NCBI GenBank assembly: GCA_028277085.1
Contig: JANQHL010000201.1
Coordinates: forward strand, 1 to 47,906
Origin: Flavobacteriaceae bacterium
Lineage (GTDB): Bacteria; Bacteroidota; Bacteroidia; Flavobacteriales; Flavobacteriaceae
DNA length: 47,906 nt
Direction: 5' to 3'
Shown here: piece by piece, positions 7,984 to 15,759 of the stretch
Layout: every line of letters starts with the position of its first letter
How positions within the stretch are numbered: the first letter of the stretch is position 1
The notes under the pieces: model-generated
Database searches by the model: none
Seen by the model: only the letters and a program-made list of their open reading frames with translations
What the model was told of the DNA's origin: nothing
Made by a program: the position numbers and the translations under genes

Positions 7984-9150
7984 ATGACAAACAAAAAATT
8001 CGAAACCAACGCCATTCGAAACCAGTTGGAGCGGACGCAGTTTTTGGAACACTCCGCACCTTTGTACCTCACTTCCAGCTACGTCTTTGAAGACGCCGAA
8101 GATATGCGGGCTTCCTTTGCGGAGGAAAAGGAACGCAATATCTATTCCCGCTATTCCAACCCAAATACTTCCGAATTGGTAGATAAGATTTGCCAGATGG
8201 AGGGAGCTGAAGCGGGTTTCCCTTTTGCCTCCGGTATGGCAGCAGTATTCTCCACTTTTGCTGCACTTTTGGAAAGTGGGGACGAGGTGCTATCTTGTAA
8301 TAGTGTATTTGGATCCACCTATACGCTGTTTACCAACTTCTTCCCAAAGTGGCAGATCAAAACCACTTTTTTTGACGTCGACGAAGTCGCAAATATTGAA
8401 AAATTCATCCAACGGAACACCAAAATTCTTTATGTAGAATCCCCTACGAATCCAGGGGTTGATGTTCTGGATCTGGAGTTTTTAGGCAAAGTGGCTAAGA
8501 AGCATGGGATACTTTTTATTGTAGACAACTGTTTTGCCTCCCCGTATTTACAGCAGCCCATACAATTTGGAGCGGATCTGGTCATTCACTCTGGAACAAA
8601 ACTAATGGACGGGCAAGGACGCGTGCTGGCGGGGATCACCGTGGGAAATGCCGAGTTGGTGGACAAGGTGTACCGATTCTCTCGTATCACTGGTCCGGCC
8701 TTATCCCCATTTAATGCCTGGGTGCTTAGCAAAAGCTTGGAAACCCTGGCAGTTCGCGTAGACCGGCATTGTGAAAATGCGCTACGGCTAGCAGAATATT
8801 TGGAAAATCACCCCAATGTAAATTGGGTGAAATATCCATTTTTACGGTCGCATCCGAATTATAAGATCGCCAAAAAACAAATGAAAGCTGGCGGAAGCGT
8901 GGTTGCTTTTGAGGTAAAAGGAGGTCTGGAAGCGGGGAAGATCTTTTTTGACGCTATAAAATTATTGTCGTTATCAGCCAATTTGGGGGATTCCCGAAGT
9001 ATCATCACCCACCCGGCTTCTACTACCCATAGTAAACTTTCAGAACAAGAGCGTCATAAAGTGGGGATCACGGATGGCATGGTCCGTGTTTCTGTTGGCC
9101 TGGAGCATATTGATGATATCATTGCGGATGTAGGACAGGCCTTGGGATAG
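7984..9150 (+). CDS. metZ: Trans-sulfuration PLP enzyme, O-succinylhomoserine sulfhydrylase-like (MetZ)
   Basis: The product (388 residues from ATG 7984) is a Cys/Met-metabolism PLP enzyme. Motifs: SAPLYLTSSYVFEDAEDM, YSRYSNPNTSELVDKICQMEGAEAG, ASGMAAVFSTFAALLESGD, and SGTKLMDGQGRVLAG with the Schiff-base lysine. The sequence is closer to the MetZ/O-succinylhomoserine sulfhydrylase group than to MetY, although cystathionine gamma-synthase activity cannot be excluded. A TTG at 7975 is open in the same frame, but ATG 7984 gives the normal N-terminus. It follows the GIY-YIG cassette and may originally have been next to the fusion gene. With MetY upstream, the cell has two candidate direct sulfhydrylation enzymes in one locus. 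Confidence 0.85.
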   Translation: MTNKKFETNAIRNQLERTQFLEHSAPLYLTSSYVFEDAEDMRASFAEEKERNIYSRYSNPNTSELVDKICQMEGAEAGFPFASGMAAVFSTFAALLESGDEVLSCNSVFGSTYTLFTNFFPKWQIKTTFFDVDEVANIEKFIQRNTKILYVESPTNPGVDVLDLEFLGKVAKKHGILFIVDNCFASPYLQQPIQFGADLVIHSGTKLMDGQGRVLAGITVGNAELVDKVYRFSRITGPALSPFNAWVLSKSLETLAVRVDRHCENALRLAEYLENHPNVNWVKYPFLRSHPNYKIAKKQMKAGGSVVAFEVKGGLEAGKIFFDAIKLLSLSANLGDSRSIITHPASTTHSKLSEQERHKVGITDGMVRVSVGLEHIDDIIADVGQALG

Positions 9151-9169
9151 TCATTTTTGGCTATCTTTA
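9142..9169 (+). promoter_or_regulatory. Possible promoter for the Rrf2 regulator
   Basis: TTG (9142-9144), 17 bases, then TATCTTTA (9162-9169), one base off TAnnTTTG. It begins inside the end of metZ. The ATG follows only four bases later, so the transcript would have almost no leader. Confidence 0.35.
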
Positions 9170-9173
9170 ACAA

Positions 9174-9599
9174 ATGCTTTCTAAGAAGACCAAATATGGT
9201 ATAAAAGCCTTGACCTATTTGGCAGGGAGGGAGGATCGGGAACCGGTTCAAATCGCAGAGATCGCCAAAAACGAGAACATTTCTCAAAAATTTCTGGAGA
9301 GTATCCTGCTCACCTTGCGTCGAAACGGGTTTTTGGGCTCTAAAAAAGGAAAAGGGGGCGGTTACTATCTCATCAAAGAACCCCATGAAATTCCTATGAC
9401 TGCGGTAATGCGCATTCTGGAAGGGCCAATAGCTATGGTGCCCTGCGTAAGCCTGAACTTCTACGAAAAATGCGACGACTGCCCGGATGAAAACGTCTGC
9501 CCTGTACATAATCTAATGTTGAAAGTTCGGGACAGTGCCTTGGAAATCTATCGGAATACTACCTTGGCAAATTTGATCTGCAAAGAATTCAACAGATAA
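9174..9599 (+). CDS. Rrf2 family transcriptional regulator with Fe-S-type cysteines
   Basis: The 141-residue protein has the Rrf2 winged helix: MLSKKTKYGIKALTYLA, QIAEIAKNENISQKFLESIL, then the wing GSKKGKGGGYYL. The C-terminal half carries C91, C100, C103, C109 and H112; the last three positions give C-x5-C-x2-H, the spacing used for the [2Fe-2S] cluster in IscR-type members. The family includes CymR (cysteine metabolism), IscR and NsrR. Here it lies between methionine genes and the sulfate-reduction operon, and inverted repeats that could be its operators lie in the following 145-base gap. A role in sulfur or cysteine control is likely but inferred; Fe-S or redox sensing is a second possibility. 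Confidence 0.9.
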   Translation: MLSKKTKYGIKALTYLAGREDREPVQIAEIAKNENISQKFLESILLTLRRNGFLGSKKGKGGGYYLIKEPHEIPMTAVMRILEGPIAMVPCVSLNFYEKCDDCPDENVCPVHNLMLKVRDSALEIYRNTTLANLICKEFNR

Positions 9600-9624
9600 T
9601 TGGAAAATTTTAATTAATTATGGG

Positions 9625-9660
9625 TATTCCCTAATAATCTATTAAAACTATAGGGTAATA
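9625..9660. promoter_or_regulatory. Candidate upstream operator of the sulfate-assimilation operon
   Basis: TATTCCCTA (9625-9633) and TAGGGTAATA (9651-9660) form an inverted repeat about 45-80 bases before the -7 element. The halves resemble those of the second palindrome at 9716. The adjacent Rrf2 gene is the natural candidate to bind it. Confidence 0.4.
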
Positions 9661-9683
9661 TGAAATTTATTAGGGCTTTAACG

Positions 9684-9712
9684 TTCTTAAGAGGGTAAAA
9701 GGGTTATGTTTG
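9684..9712 (+). promoter_or_regulatory. Promoter of the sulfate-assimilation operon
   Basis: TATGTTTG at 9705-9712 matches TAnnTTTG exactly. A near -33 element TTC (9684-9686) lies 18 bases upstream. The -7 contains the ATG at 9706, which argues that this ATG is not the start of the next gene. Confidence 0.6.
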
Positions 9713-9715
9713 TAT

Positions 9716-9736
9716 TTCCTACTAAATCTATAGGAA
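9716..9736. promoter_or_regulatory. Candidate operator just downstream of the -7 element
   Basis: TTCCTA (9716-9721), nine bases, TAGGAA (9731-9736) is a perfect 6-bp inverted repeat. It sits where transcription should begin, between the -7 box and the start codon at 9745, so a bound repressor would block initiation or early elongation. Confidence 0.45.
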
Positions 9737-9744
9737 TTAAAATT

Positions 9745-10008
9745 ATGATTGCAGACCAACTGATAGTTAGTGCTAAAAAAGAAAAAACCACGTATAAACG
9801 GGATAGGAGTTCAGAGTCGCCAACACGGAGTATTGTGAAATCGATAAGCTGGAGAATCATTGGCACATTGGATACCATTGTCATTTCGTGGATTGTTACC
9901 GGAACGTTAACTATGGCTTTTTCCATTGGTTTGGTAGAATTGGTAACAAAAATGGCCCTCTATTTTTTTCACGAACGTATATGGAACAACATCAGTTGGG
10001 GTAAATAA
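9745..10008 (+). CDS. DUF2061 domain membrane protein
   Basis: The 87-residue product from ATG 9745 has a charged N-terminal stretch and a C-terminal DUF2061 domain: SISWRIIGTLDTIVISWIVTG, a second hydrophobic segment and the typical ending FHERIWNNISWGK. Two membrane helices are likely. The frame extends to an ATG at 9706, but that lies inside the promoter -7 box; the later ATG has an AGGAAT upstream. It is the first gene of the sulfate-reduction operon, and homologues are often found beside cysteine-biosynthesis genes in Bacteroidota. A role in sulfur uptake or membrane association is only a guess. Confidence 0.85.
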   Translation: MIADQLIVSAKKEKTTYKRDRSSESPTRSIVKSISWRIIGTLDTIVISWIVTGTLTMAFSIGLVELVTKMALYFFHERIWNNISWGK

Positions 10009-10016
10009 AAAGGAAT

Positions 10017-10634
10017 ATGTCTGAAGATCAATTACCAAAATGGAATGCCCAATTAAAAGGGATCCCTCCTCAGGAAATCATTGCCTGGGCCATTCAACAC
10101 GGCAATAAATCTGTGGTAACCACCAATTTTCGTCCTTATGAAGTGGCAATTCTGCATGCGGTTACTGATGTGGATCCCAATATTCCGGTGATTTGGTGTG
10201 ATACGGGGTATAACACGCCTCAAACGTATAAACATGCGGAGGAATTGATCACTAGATTGAACTTGAATATCAAACTGTACGTTCCAAAGCAAACTACAGC
10301 GCACAGGGACGTGGTAATGGGTATTCCGGATATCGAAAGTCCAATACATAAGATATTCACGGAACAGGTAAAGCTGGAGCCTTTTAAAAGAGCTATGCGC
10401 GAACAGCAACCAGATGTTTGGTTTACTAATCTTCGCAAAGGGCAGACTGCACACCGGGATGCTTTAGATATCCTAAGTTTAGGTAAGGATGGCGTCTTAA
10501 AAGTAAGCCCTTTTTATTATTGGAATGATGCGCAGCTAGATGGCTACTTAGCGCATTACAATTTACCCAACGAACATAACTATTTTGATCCCACCAAAGT
10601 GCTTGCTAACCGGGAGTGCGGATTGCATACTTAA
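10017..10634 (+). CDS. cysH: Phosphoadenylyl-sulfate (PAPS) reductase family protein (CysH)
   Basis: CysH reduces activated sulfate to sulfite with thioredoxin-type donors. The 205-residue product shows SVVTTNFRPYEVAILHAV (nucleotide-binding loop), WCDTGYNTPQTYKHAEEL, VWFTNLRKGQTAHR and the C-terminal catalytic ECGLH. It has only these cysteines (WCD and ECG); the CC and CxxC pairs that hold the [4Fe-4S] cluster of APS reductases are absent, so it looks like the PAPS type. No APS kinase (cysC) is in the window or fused to CysN, which leaves the true substrate open. It starts 8 bases after the DUF2061 stop and precedes cysD in an operon. Confidence 0.92.
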   Translation: MSEDQLPKWNAQLKGIPPQEIIAWAIQHGNKSVVTTNFRPYEVAILHAVTDVDPNIPVIWCDTGYNTPQTYKHAEELITRLNLNIKLYVPKQTTAHRDVVMGIPDIESPIHKIFTEQVKLEPFKRAMREQQPDVWFTNLRKGQTAHRDALDILSLGKDGVLKVSPFYYWNDAQLDGYLAHYNLPNEHNYFDPTKVLANRECGLHT

Positions 10635-10649
10635 TCAAAAAACAAAATC

Positions 10650-11594
10650 TTGGAAACATTGCTGAACGAAATAGAAATTGCGGATTTACAACCGACAAAG
10701 GTACTGCAGGCAAATGCACTAGAAAATGAAGCGATTTACATCCTGCGGGAGGTAGCGGCACAGTTTGAAAAACCTGTACTTCTTTTTTCAGGAGGTAAGG
10801 ATTCCATAACGCTGGTACGCTTGGCCCAAAAGGCATTTTGGCCGGCAAAAATACCTTTCCCATTATTGCATATCGATACCGGACACAACTTCCCCGAAAC
10901 GATTGCATTTCGGGATCAGTTGGTTGGAGAGTTGGGTGTGGAGCTGATCGTAAGAAAAGTGCAGGATTCTATAGATCAAGGTAAAGTTGTCGAGGAGACC
11001 GGAAAATATGCCAGTAGAAATGCATTGCAGACTACAACACTGTTAGATGCAATAGAGGAATTCAAATTTGATGCATGTATTGGCGGTGCTCGTAGAGATG
11101 AAGAAAAAGCACGGGCAAAAGAGCGTATTTTTTCTGTCCGGGACGACTTTGGTCAATGGGATGAAAAAAATCAGCGTCCCGAGTTGTTTGATATGTTGAA
11201 CGGAAAAATTGAATTAGGTCAGAACATTCGGGTTTTTCCAATAAGTAACTGGACGGAACTGGATGTATGGAGCTACATCGCAAATGAACAGATTGATATA
11301 CCCTCCATATACTTTGCACACAAACGAAATACATTTATTCGGGATGGATTGATCTGGTCTGCCCAAGACGATGTGGTATTTCGTGCGGAAGAAGAAGAAG
11401 TGCGGGAAAGAACGGTGCGCTTCAGGACAGTAGGGGATATGTCATGTACTGCGGCAGTGGAATCTAATGCCGATACCATCGAAAAAGTAGTTGCCGAAAT
11501 CCGTGCATCCAAACTTTCGGAACGAGGTGCTCGCATTGATGACAAACGCTCCGAAGCAGCAATGGAGAAACGTAAACAACAAGGTTATTTTTAA
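10650..11594 (+). CDS. cysD: Sulfate adenylyltransferase subunit 2 (CysD)
   Basis: CysD is the catalytic PP-loop ATPase of ATP sulfurylase; with the GTPase CysN it makes adenylyl sulfate from sulfate and ATP. At 314 residues it is slightly longer than the usual 300. Motifs: NALENEAIYILREVAAQF, PP-loop LLFSGGKDS, LLHIDTGHNFPETIAFRD, GGARRDEEKARAKER, WTELDVWSYI. No ATG exists in frame near the N-terminus; TTG at 10650 is the best start, 15 bases after cysH, without a strong Shine-Dalgarno. The C-terminus KRKQQGYF is typical. It is followed two bases later by cysN. Confidence 0.95.
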   Translation: METLLNEIEIADLQPTKVLQANALENEAIYILREVAAQFEKPVLLFSGGKDSITLVRLAQKAFWPAKIPFPLLHIDTGHNFPETIAFRDQLVGELGVELIVRKVQDSIDQGKVVEETGKYASRNALQTTTLLDAIEEFKFDACIGGARRDEEKARAKERIFSVRDDFGQWDEKNQRPELFDMLNGKIELGQNIRVFPISNWTELDVWSYIANEQIDIPSIYFAHKRNTFIRDGLIWSAQDDVVFRAEEEEVRERTVRFRTVGDMSCTAAVESNADTIEKVVAEIRASKLSERGARIDDKRSEAAMEKRKQQGYF

Positions 11595-11596
11595 TT

Positions 11597-12844
11597 ATGG
11601 AGGTAGTAAAGATAGCAACAGCAGGAAGTGTGGACGATGGGAAAAGCACCCTTATCGGTAGGTTACTTTATGATACCCATTCGCTGACTGAGGACAAAAT
11701 TGAGGCCATCCGAAACAGTAGCGAAAAAAAGGGGTATGATTACCTGGATTTTTCCCTGGCTACAGATGGTTTAGTTGCCGAACGGGAACAGGGGATCACG
11801 ATTGATGTAGCCCATATTTATTTTTCTACACCTGACAAAAGCTACATCATCGCGGATACGCCTGGTCATGTAGAGTATACGAGGAATATGGTTACCGGAG
11901 CTTCCACCTCTCAGGTGGCAATAATTTTGATCGATGCCCGAAAAGGAGTAGTAGAGCAAACCTATCGGCACTTTTTTATCAATAATCTGTTGCGGATTAA
12001 AGATGTAATTGTGGCGGTAAACAAGATGGATCTGGTTGGCTATGACCAAAATATTTTTGAGGATATACGTGAAAATTTTGAACAACTCAATGCTAATAGT
12101 ACCTGTTCGGAACAGCGTTTAAGCTACATCCCTATAAGTGCGCTCAAAGGGGATAATGTAGTTGAAAAGTCTTCAGAAATGCCCTGGTACCAGGGAGAAA
12201 CCATCTTACAGCATCTGGAAGGTTTGGATACTCAGGATGTAAATGAAGCCGGGCAAGTACGGTTTTCCATACAAACAGTAATTCGTCCCAAAACCGAGGA
12301 ATATCACGATTTTAGAGGCTTTGCGGGGAAACTCAAAGGCGGGAGTCTTAAGGTGGGTGACGAGGTAACAGTGCTGCCATCCATGACAACCTCAAAAATA
12401 AAGGCTATCTATTTTCATGATCAGGCCTATACCAAAGCCAGTGCAGGCAGCTCTATTACCCTGTCTTTAGAGGATGAGGTGAATGTCACTCGGGGAGATA
12501 TGCTCGTAAAGCGCGATGAGCTTCCGAATATAGAGAAGGAAATTGTAGCTACTGTTTGTTGGATGGATAGCAAACAATTACGACCTGGATCGCGATATTT
12601 TGTACAGCACAATACCAATAGGGTGCTGTCAAAGATCGCGGAAATCACCAATGTTATTGCCACGAATTTTTCCGGGAATACAGATGCGGAAAACAAACTG
12701 GCGCTTAACGAAATTGGAGAAGTCAAAATTAAATTGAGTAAACCCGTTTTTTATGATGCTTACACAGCAAACAAGGAAAATGGCGCCTTTATTTTAATTG
12801 ATGAACATACGAATACCACTGCTGGTGTAGGATTTATCAATTAA
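11597..12844 (+). CDS. cysN: Sulfate adenylyltransferase subunit 1, GTPase (CysN)
   Basis: CysN is an EF-Tu-like GTPase that drives sulfate adenylylation by CysD. The 415-residue product has G1 GSVDDGKSTLIGRLL, the G2 region EREQGITIDVAHIYF, G3 ADTPGHVEY, G4 NKMDLVGY and G5-like SALKGDN, then the two beta-barrel domains. It is shorter than the enterobacterial protein and carries no C-terminal APS kinase (no CysNC fusion). ATG 11597 lies two bases after cysD, so the pair is translationally coupled. Confidence 0.96.
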   Translation: MEVVKIATAGSVDDGKSTLIGRLLYDTHSLTEDKIEAIRNSSEKKGYDYLDFSLATDGLVAEREQGITIDVAHIYFSTPDKSYIIADTPGHVEYTRNMVTGASTSQVAIILIDARKGVVEQTYRHFFINNLLRIKDVIVAVNKMDLVGYDQNIFEDIRENFEQLNANSTCSEQRLSYIPISALKGDNVVEKSSEMPWYQGETILQHLEGLDTQDVNEAGQVRFSIQTVIRPKTEEYHDFRGFAGKLKGGSLKVGDEVTVLPSMTTSKIKAIYFHDQAYTKASAGSSITLSLEDEVNVTRGDMLVKRDELPNIEKEIVATVCWMDSKQLRPGSRYFVQHNTNRVLSKIAEITNVIATNFSGNTDAENKLALNEIGEVKIKLSKPVFYDAYTANKENGAFILIDEHTNTTAGVGFIN

Positions 12845-12916
12845 TGAATCTGTGATTCCGGGGAGTAGGATATTTTTTTGTTAAAAATCTATAAAAAAGA
12901 TAGGATAACTAGGAAA

Positions 12917-15007
12917 ATGAGAAGTTTCAGAACAGAAATAGAAAATCCGGTGGTTGAAAAGGACATCCTTGAGCTGGAACAAAAGATCCGGAGGTTTAAA
13001 GAAGGAAGTATTGATGAAGAAAAGTTCCGCAGTTTACGGCTGGCTCGCGGAGTCTACGGACAGCGCCAGCCAGGAGTCCAGATGGTGCGGATCAAACTGC
13101 CTTACGGCAAAGTAACTACTCATCAATTAAGACGCATTGCTGATGTTTCCGATGAGTACTCAACAGGGCGTTTACACATAACCACCCGGCAAGATATTCA
13201 AATTCACTATGTGGATCTGGAGCGAACCCCGGAACTCTGGGCGCAATTGGAGAAAGATGAGGTGACACTCCGAGAGGCTTGTGGTAATACCGTGCGTAAT
13301 GTCACCGCTTCGGAAACTGCAGGTATTGATCCTGCTGAACCTTTTGACGTTTCCCCATACGCTCAGGCACTGTTTGAGTATTTCCTCAGAAATCCTATCG
13401 GACAGGAAATGGGAAGGAAATTCAAGGTTTCCTTTTCAGCTTCGGATGAAGATACCGGACTTTCTTATATGCACGATTTGGGTTTCATTGCCAAGTTACA
13501 AAATGGAGTACGGGGATTTAAGGTCATGCTAGGAGGCGGGCTAGGTTCCCAACCCAGGCATGCGGATGTCTTATTCGATTTTCTTCCGTCAGAGCGGATC
13601 ATTCCTTTGATGGAAGGAGTGATCCGGGTATTTGACCGCTATGGGGAGCGAAAAAGCCGTGCTAAAGCGAGATTAAAATTTCTATTGAAAGATGTTGGGC
13701 TCGAAGGGTTTAAGAAACTGTTGTCTGAAGAGCAACAAGCCATCCCTATAAAAACCTATCCTATTCGGTTCGAGGAGTATCCAAGGATCGATATTGCCAA
13801 TAAGGGGATCCCGCAGGTCGAAATTGAAGATCAGGAAGCCTTTGAACAATGGCAACGGACCAATCTGGTTCTCCAAAAACAGGAAGGTTTCGTAGCCATT
13901 GGGATTAAAGTGCTATTGGGCGATTTTTATACGGATAAGGCCAGGCAATTGGCAGACCTAGTGGAGAACTACGCAGCTGGTGAAATTCGTTTGTCACTTC
14001 GCCAAAATATCCTTATTCCTTATGTCAGGGAGGAGTTGATTCCATTCTTCTACAAGGAACTGAAAGCGATGGGTTTTGCTGAAGTGGGCTATAACAAGGC
14101 CTTGGATATCACGGCATGTCCGGGAACAGACACCTGTAACTTAGGAATTGCAAGTAGTACAGGAATTGCCACGGAGCTGGAGCGGATAATTCAAACAGAA
14201 TACCCACGGTACATTCAAAATCCGGACGTAGTGATTAAAATAAGCGGTTGTATGAATGCTTGCGGACAGCATACCATGGCACATATTGGGTTTCAAGGAA
14301 TGAGCATACGCACGAAAGACAAGTTAGTGGCACCGGCCCTTCAGGTGTTATTGGGTGGTGGAAATCATGGGAACGGGAACGGAACCTTTGCGGATAAAGT
14401 AGTGAAGATCCCAAGTAAAAGAGGGCCACAGGCCCTACGACTAATTTTGGATGATTATGAGGCCTATGGTAAAGGGCAGCCATTTGAAGAATACTATGCA
14501 GAGAAGGGAGAACACTATTTCTATGAATTATTAAAGCATCTTTCCAATGTAGAGAACTTAACTGCGGATGATTTTATCGATTGGGGAAATTCAGAAAAGT
14601 ATAAAAAGGAAATAGGTATTGGCGAATGTGCCGGGGTAATCGTGGATTTGGTGGCTACACTCTTTTTTGAAAGTCAAGAGAAAATTGAAAGTGCGCGTGA
14701 GGCCATAGAAGCGAGTAAATGGGCAGCAAGTATCTATTATTCGTATCAGGCTATGGTGAATGCTGCTAAGGCATTGCTAACTTCAGAGAAAACCAAAACG
14801 AATACACATGCCAGCATCATTCGGGATTTTGAAGCATTATTTGTGACCGCTGGGAAGTTGGATTTAGGGTATAGCTTTAGCGAAAAAGTACTTCAACTTA
14901 ACCAAAATGCTCCTGACGAGATCTTTGCTAAAAGATATTTAGAGGATGCCAAAAAGATTATAGCACAGTTGGTAGCGTACAGAAAGTTAGAATTACAGGA
15001 AGCATGA
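12917..15007 (+). CDS. Siroheme nitrite/sulfite reductase with C-terminal HEPN-like domain
   Basis: The protein has the two ferredoxin-like and two siroheme/4Fe-4S modules of assimilatory sulfite/nitrite reductases. The cluster ligands are C401 and C407 (TACPGTDTC) and C445 and C449 (GCMNAC). Context (cysHDN, siroheme genes, ferredoxin reductase) points to sulfite reduction to sulfide. Residues from about 570 onward form an extra all-helical region (AREAIEASKWAASIYYSYQA...) that looks like a HEPN domain. It has a His in NTHAS but no obvious R-x4-6-H RNase motif. The frame opens at TTG 12878, but ATG 12917, preceded by TAGGAA-like purines, gives a sensible start (696 residues). The last codons overlap the next gene as ATGA. 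Confidence 0.88.
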   Translation: MRSFRTEIENPVVEKDILELEQKIRRFKEGSIDEEKFRSLRLARGVYGQRQPGVQMVRIKLPYGKVTTHQLRRIADVSDEYSTGRLHITTRQDIQIHYVDLERTPELWAQLEKDEVTLREACGNTVRNVTASETAGIDPAEPFDVSPYAQALFEYFLRNPIGQEMGRKFKVSFSASDEDTGLSYMHDLGFIAKLQNGVRGFKVMLGGGLGSQPRHADVLFDFLPSERIIPLMEGVIRVFDRYGERKSRAKARLKFLLKDVGLEGFKKLLSEEQQAIPIKTYPIRFEEYPRIDIANKGIPQVEIEDQEAFEQWQRTNLVLQKQEGFVAIGIKVLLGDFYTDKARQLADLVENYAAGEIRLSLRQNILIPYVREELIPFFYKELKAMGFAEVGYNKALDITACPGTDTCNLGIASSTGIATELERIIQTEYPRYIQNPDVVIKISGCMNACGQHTMAHIGFQGMSIRTKDKLVAPALQVLLGGGNHGNGNGTFADKVVKIPSKRGPQALRLILDDYEAYGKGQPFEEYYAEKGEHYFYELLKHLSNVENLTADDFIDWGNSEKYKKEIGIGECAGVIVDLVATLFFESQEKIESAREAIEASKWAASIYYSYQAMVNAAKALLTSEKTKTNTHASIIRDFEALFVTAGKLDLGYSFSEKVLQLNQNAPDEIFAKRYLEDAKKIIAQLVAYRKLELQEA

Positions 15008-15759
15008 ATATCGGAAAACTAACTGTGGTAGGGGCAGGTCCCGGCGATGTAGAGTTGATCACGTTAAAAGGGGTCAAAGCGTTACAGGCTGCAGATGTCG
15101 TATTGTACGATGCTTTGGTAGATACTCGGTTGTTGGAATTTGCACCTGAGGCAGAACACATCTTTGTGGGCAAGCGGAAGGGGTGCTATCGCTTTCAACA
15201 AGAGCAGATCAATGAACTAATCGTTCAACGAGGAGGTCTGGGTTGTCATGTAGTACGTCTAAAAGGAGGGGACCCCTTTGTTTTTGGTAGAGGCGCAGAG
15301 GAAATGGAATATGCAGCGCATTACGGTATGGAAGTAGCCGTTGTCCCGGGAATTTCTTCTGCCATAGCGGTACCAGCATCCCAAAATGTACCCGTCACTA
15401 AACGAGGCGCCGCCGAAAGTTTCTGGGTCATTACCGGAACTACCCGAGAACATAAGTTATCAGAAGATGTTGCTCTGGCGGCAAAGTCTTCCGCCACGAT
15501 CGTGATTTTGATGGGAATGGCTAAGTTACCCGAAATCATGGCGCTGTTTCAGGGTGAGCATAAATCACAACTACCCGTCGCGGTAATTCAGGAGGGTACT
15601 ACCAAAAATGAAAAAACTGTTATAGGCACCGTTAGTACTATTGAAACCAAGGTCCTTGAGGAACGGCTTTCCAATCCTGCGATCATTGTAATCGGGGAAG
15701 TGGTTAACCATCGCGAAAGGTTAAACGCAATCAAAAAAGAAAAAATGGTATTCACCTGA
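15004..15759 (+). CDS. cobA: Uroporphyrinogen-III C-methyltransferase (SUMT)
   Basis: This enzyme uses two SAM to convert uroporphyrinogen III to precorrin-2, the first step to siroheme. The 251-residue product matches the single-domain SUMT: LTVVGAGPGDVELITLKGVKAL, VLYDALVD, GKRKGCYRFQQEQIN, RLKGGDPFVFGRGAEE, VPGISSAIAVPA. The start overlaps the sulfite reductase stop by four bases, so the cofactor gene is coupled to its apoenzyme. The next step (sirC) overlaps its end by one base. Confidence 0.95.
   Translation: MNIGKLTVVGAGPGDVELITLKGVKALQAADVVLYDALVDTRLLEFAPEAEHIFVGKRKGCYRFQQEQINELIVQRGGLGCHVVRLKGGDPFVFGRGAEEMEYAAHYGMEVAVVPGISSAIAVPASQNVPVTKRGAAESFWVITGTTREHKLSEDVALAAKSSATIVILMGMAKLPEIMALFQGEHKSQLPVAVIQEGTTKNEKTVIGTVSTIETKVLEERLSNPAIIVIGEVVNHRERLNAIKKEKMVFT

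Noticed and set aside
9706-9744. Upstream ATG for the DUF2061 gene
   Set aside because: The ATG at 9706 is inside a perfect TAnnTTTG promoter element, so it would not be transcribed as a start codon.
14620-15007. HEPN-like tail read as a toxin or defence module
   Set aside because: It is fused in frame to a complete sulfite reductase in a metabolic operon, lacks an obvious R-x4-6-H motif and has no antitoxin partner.
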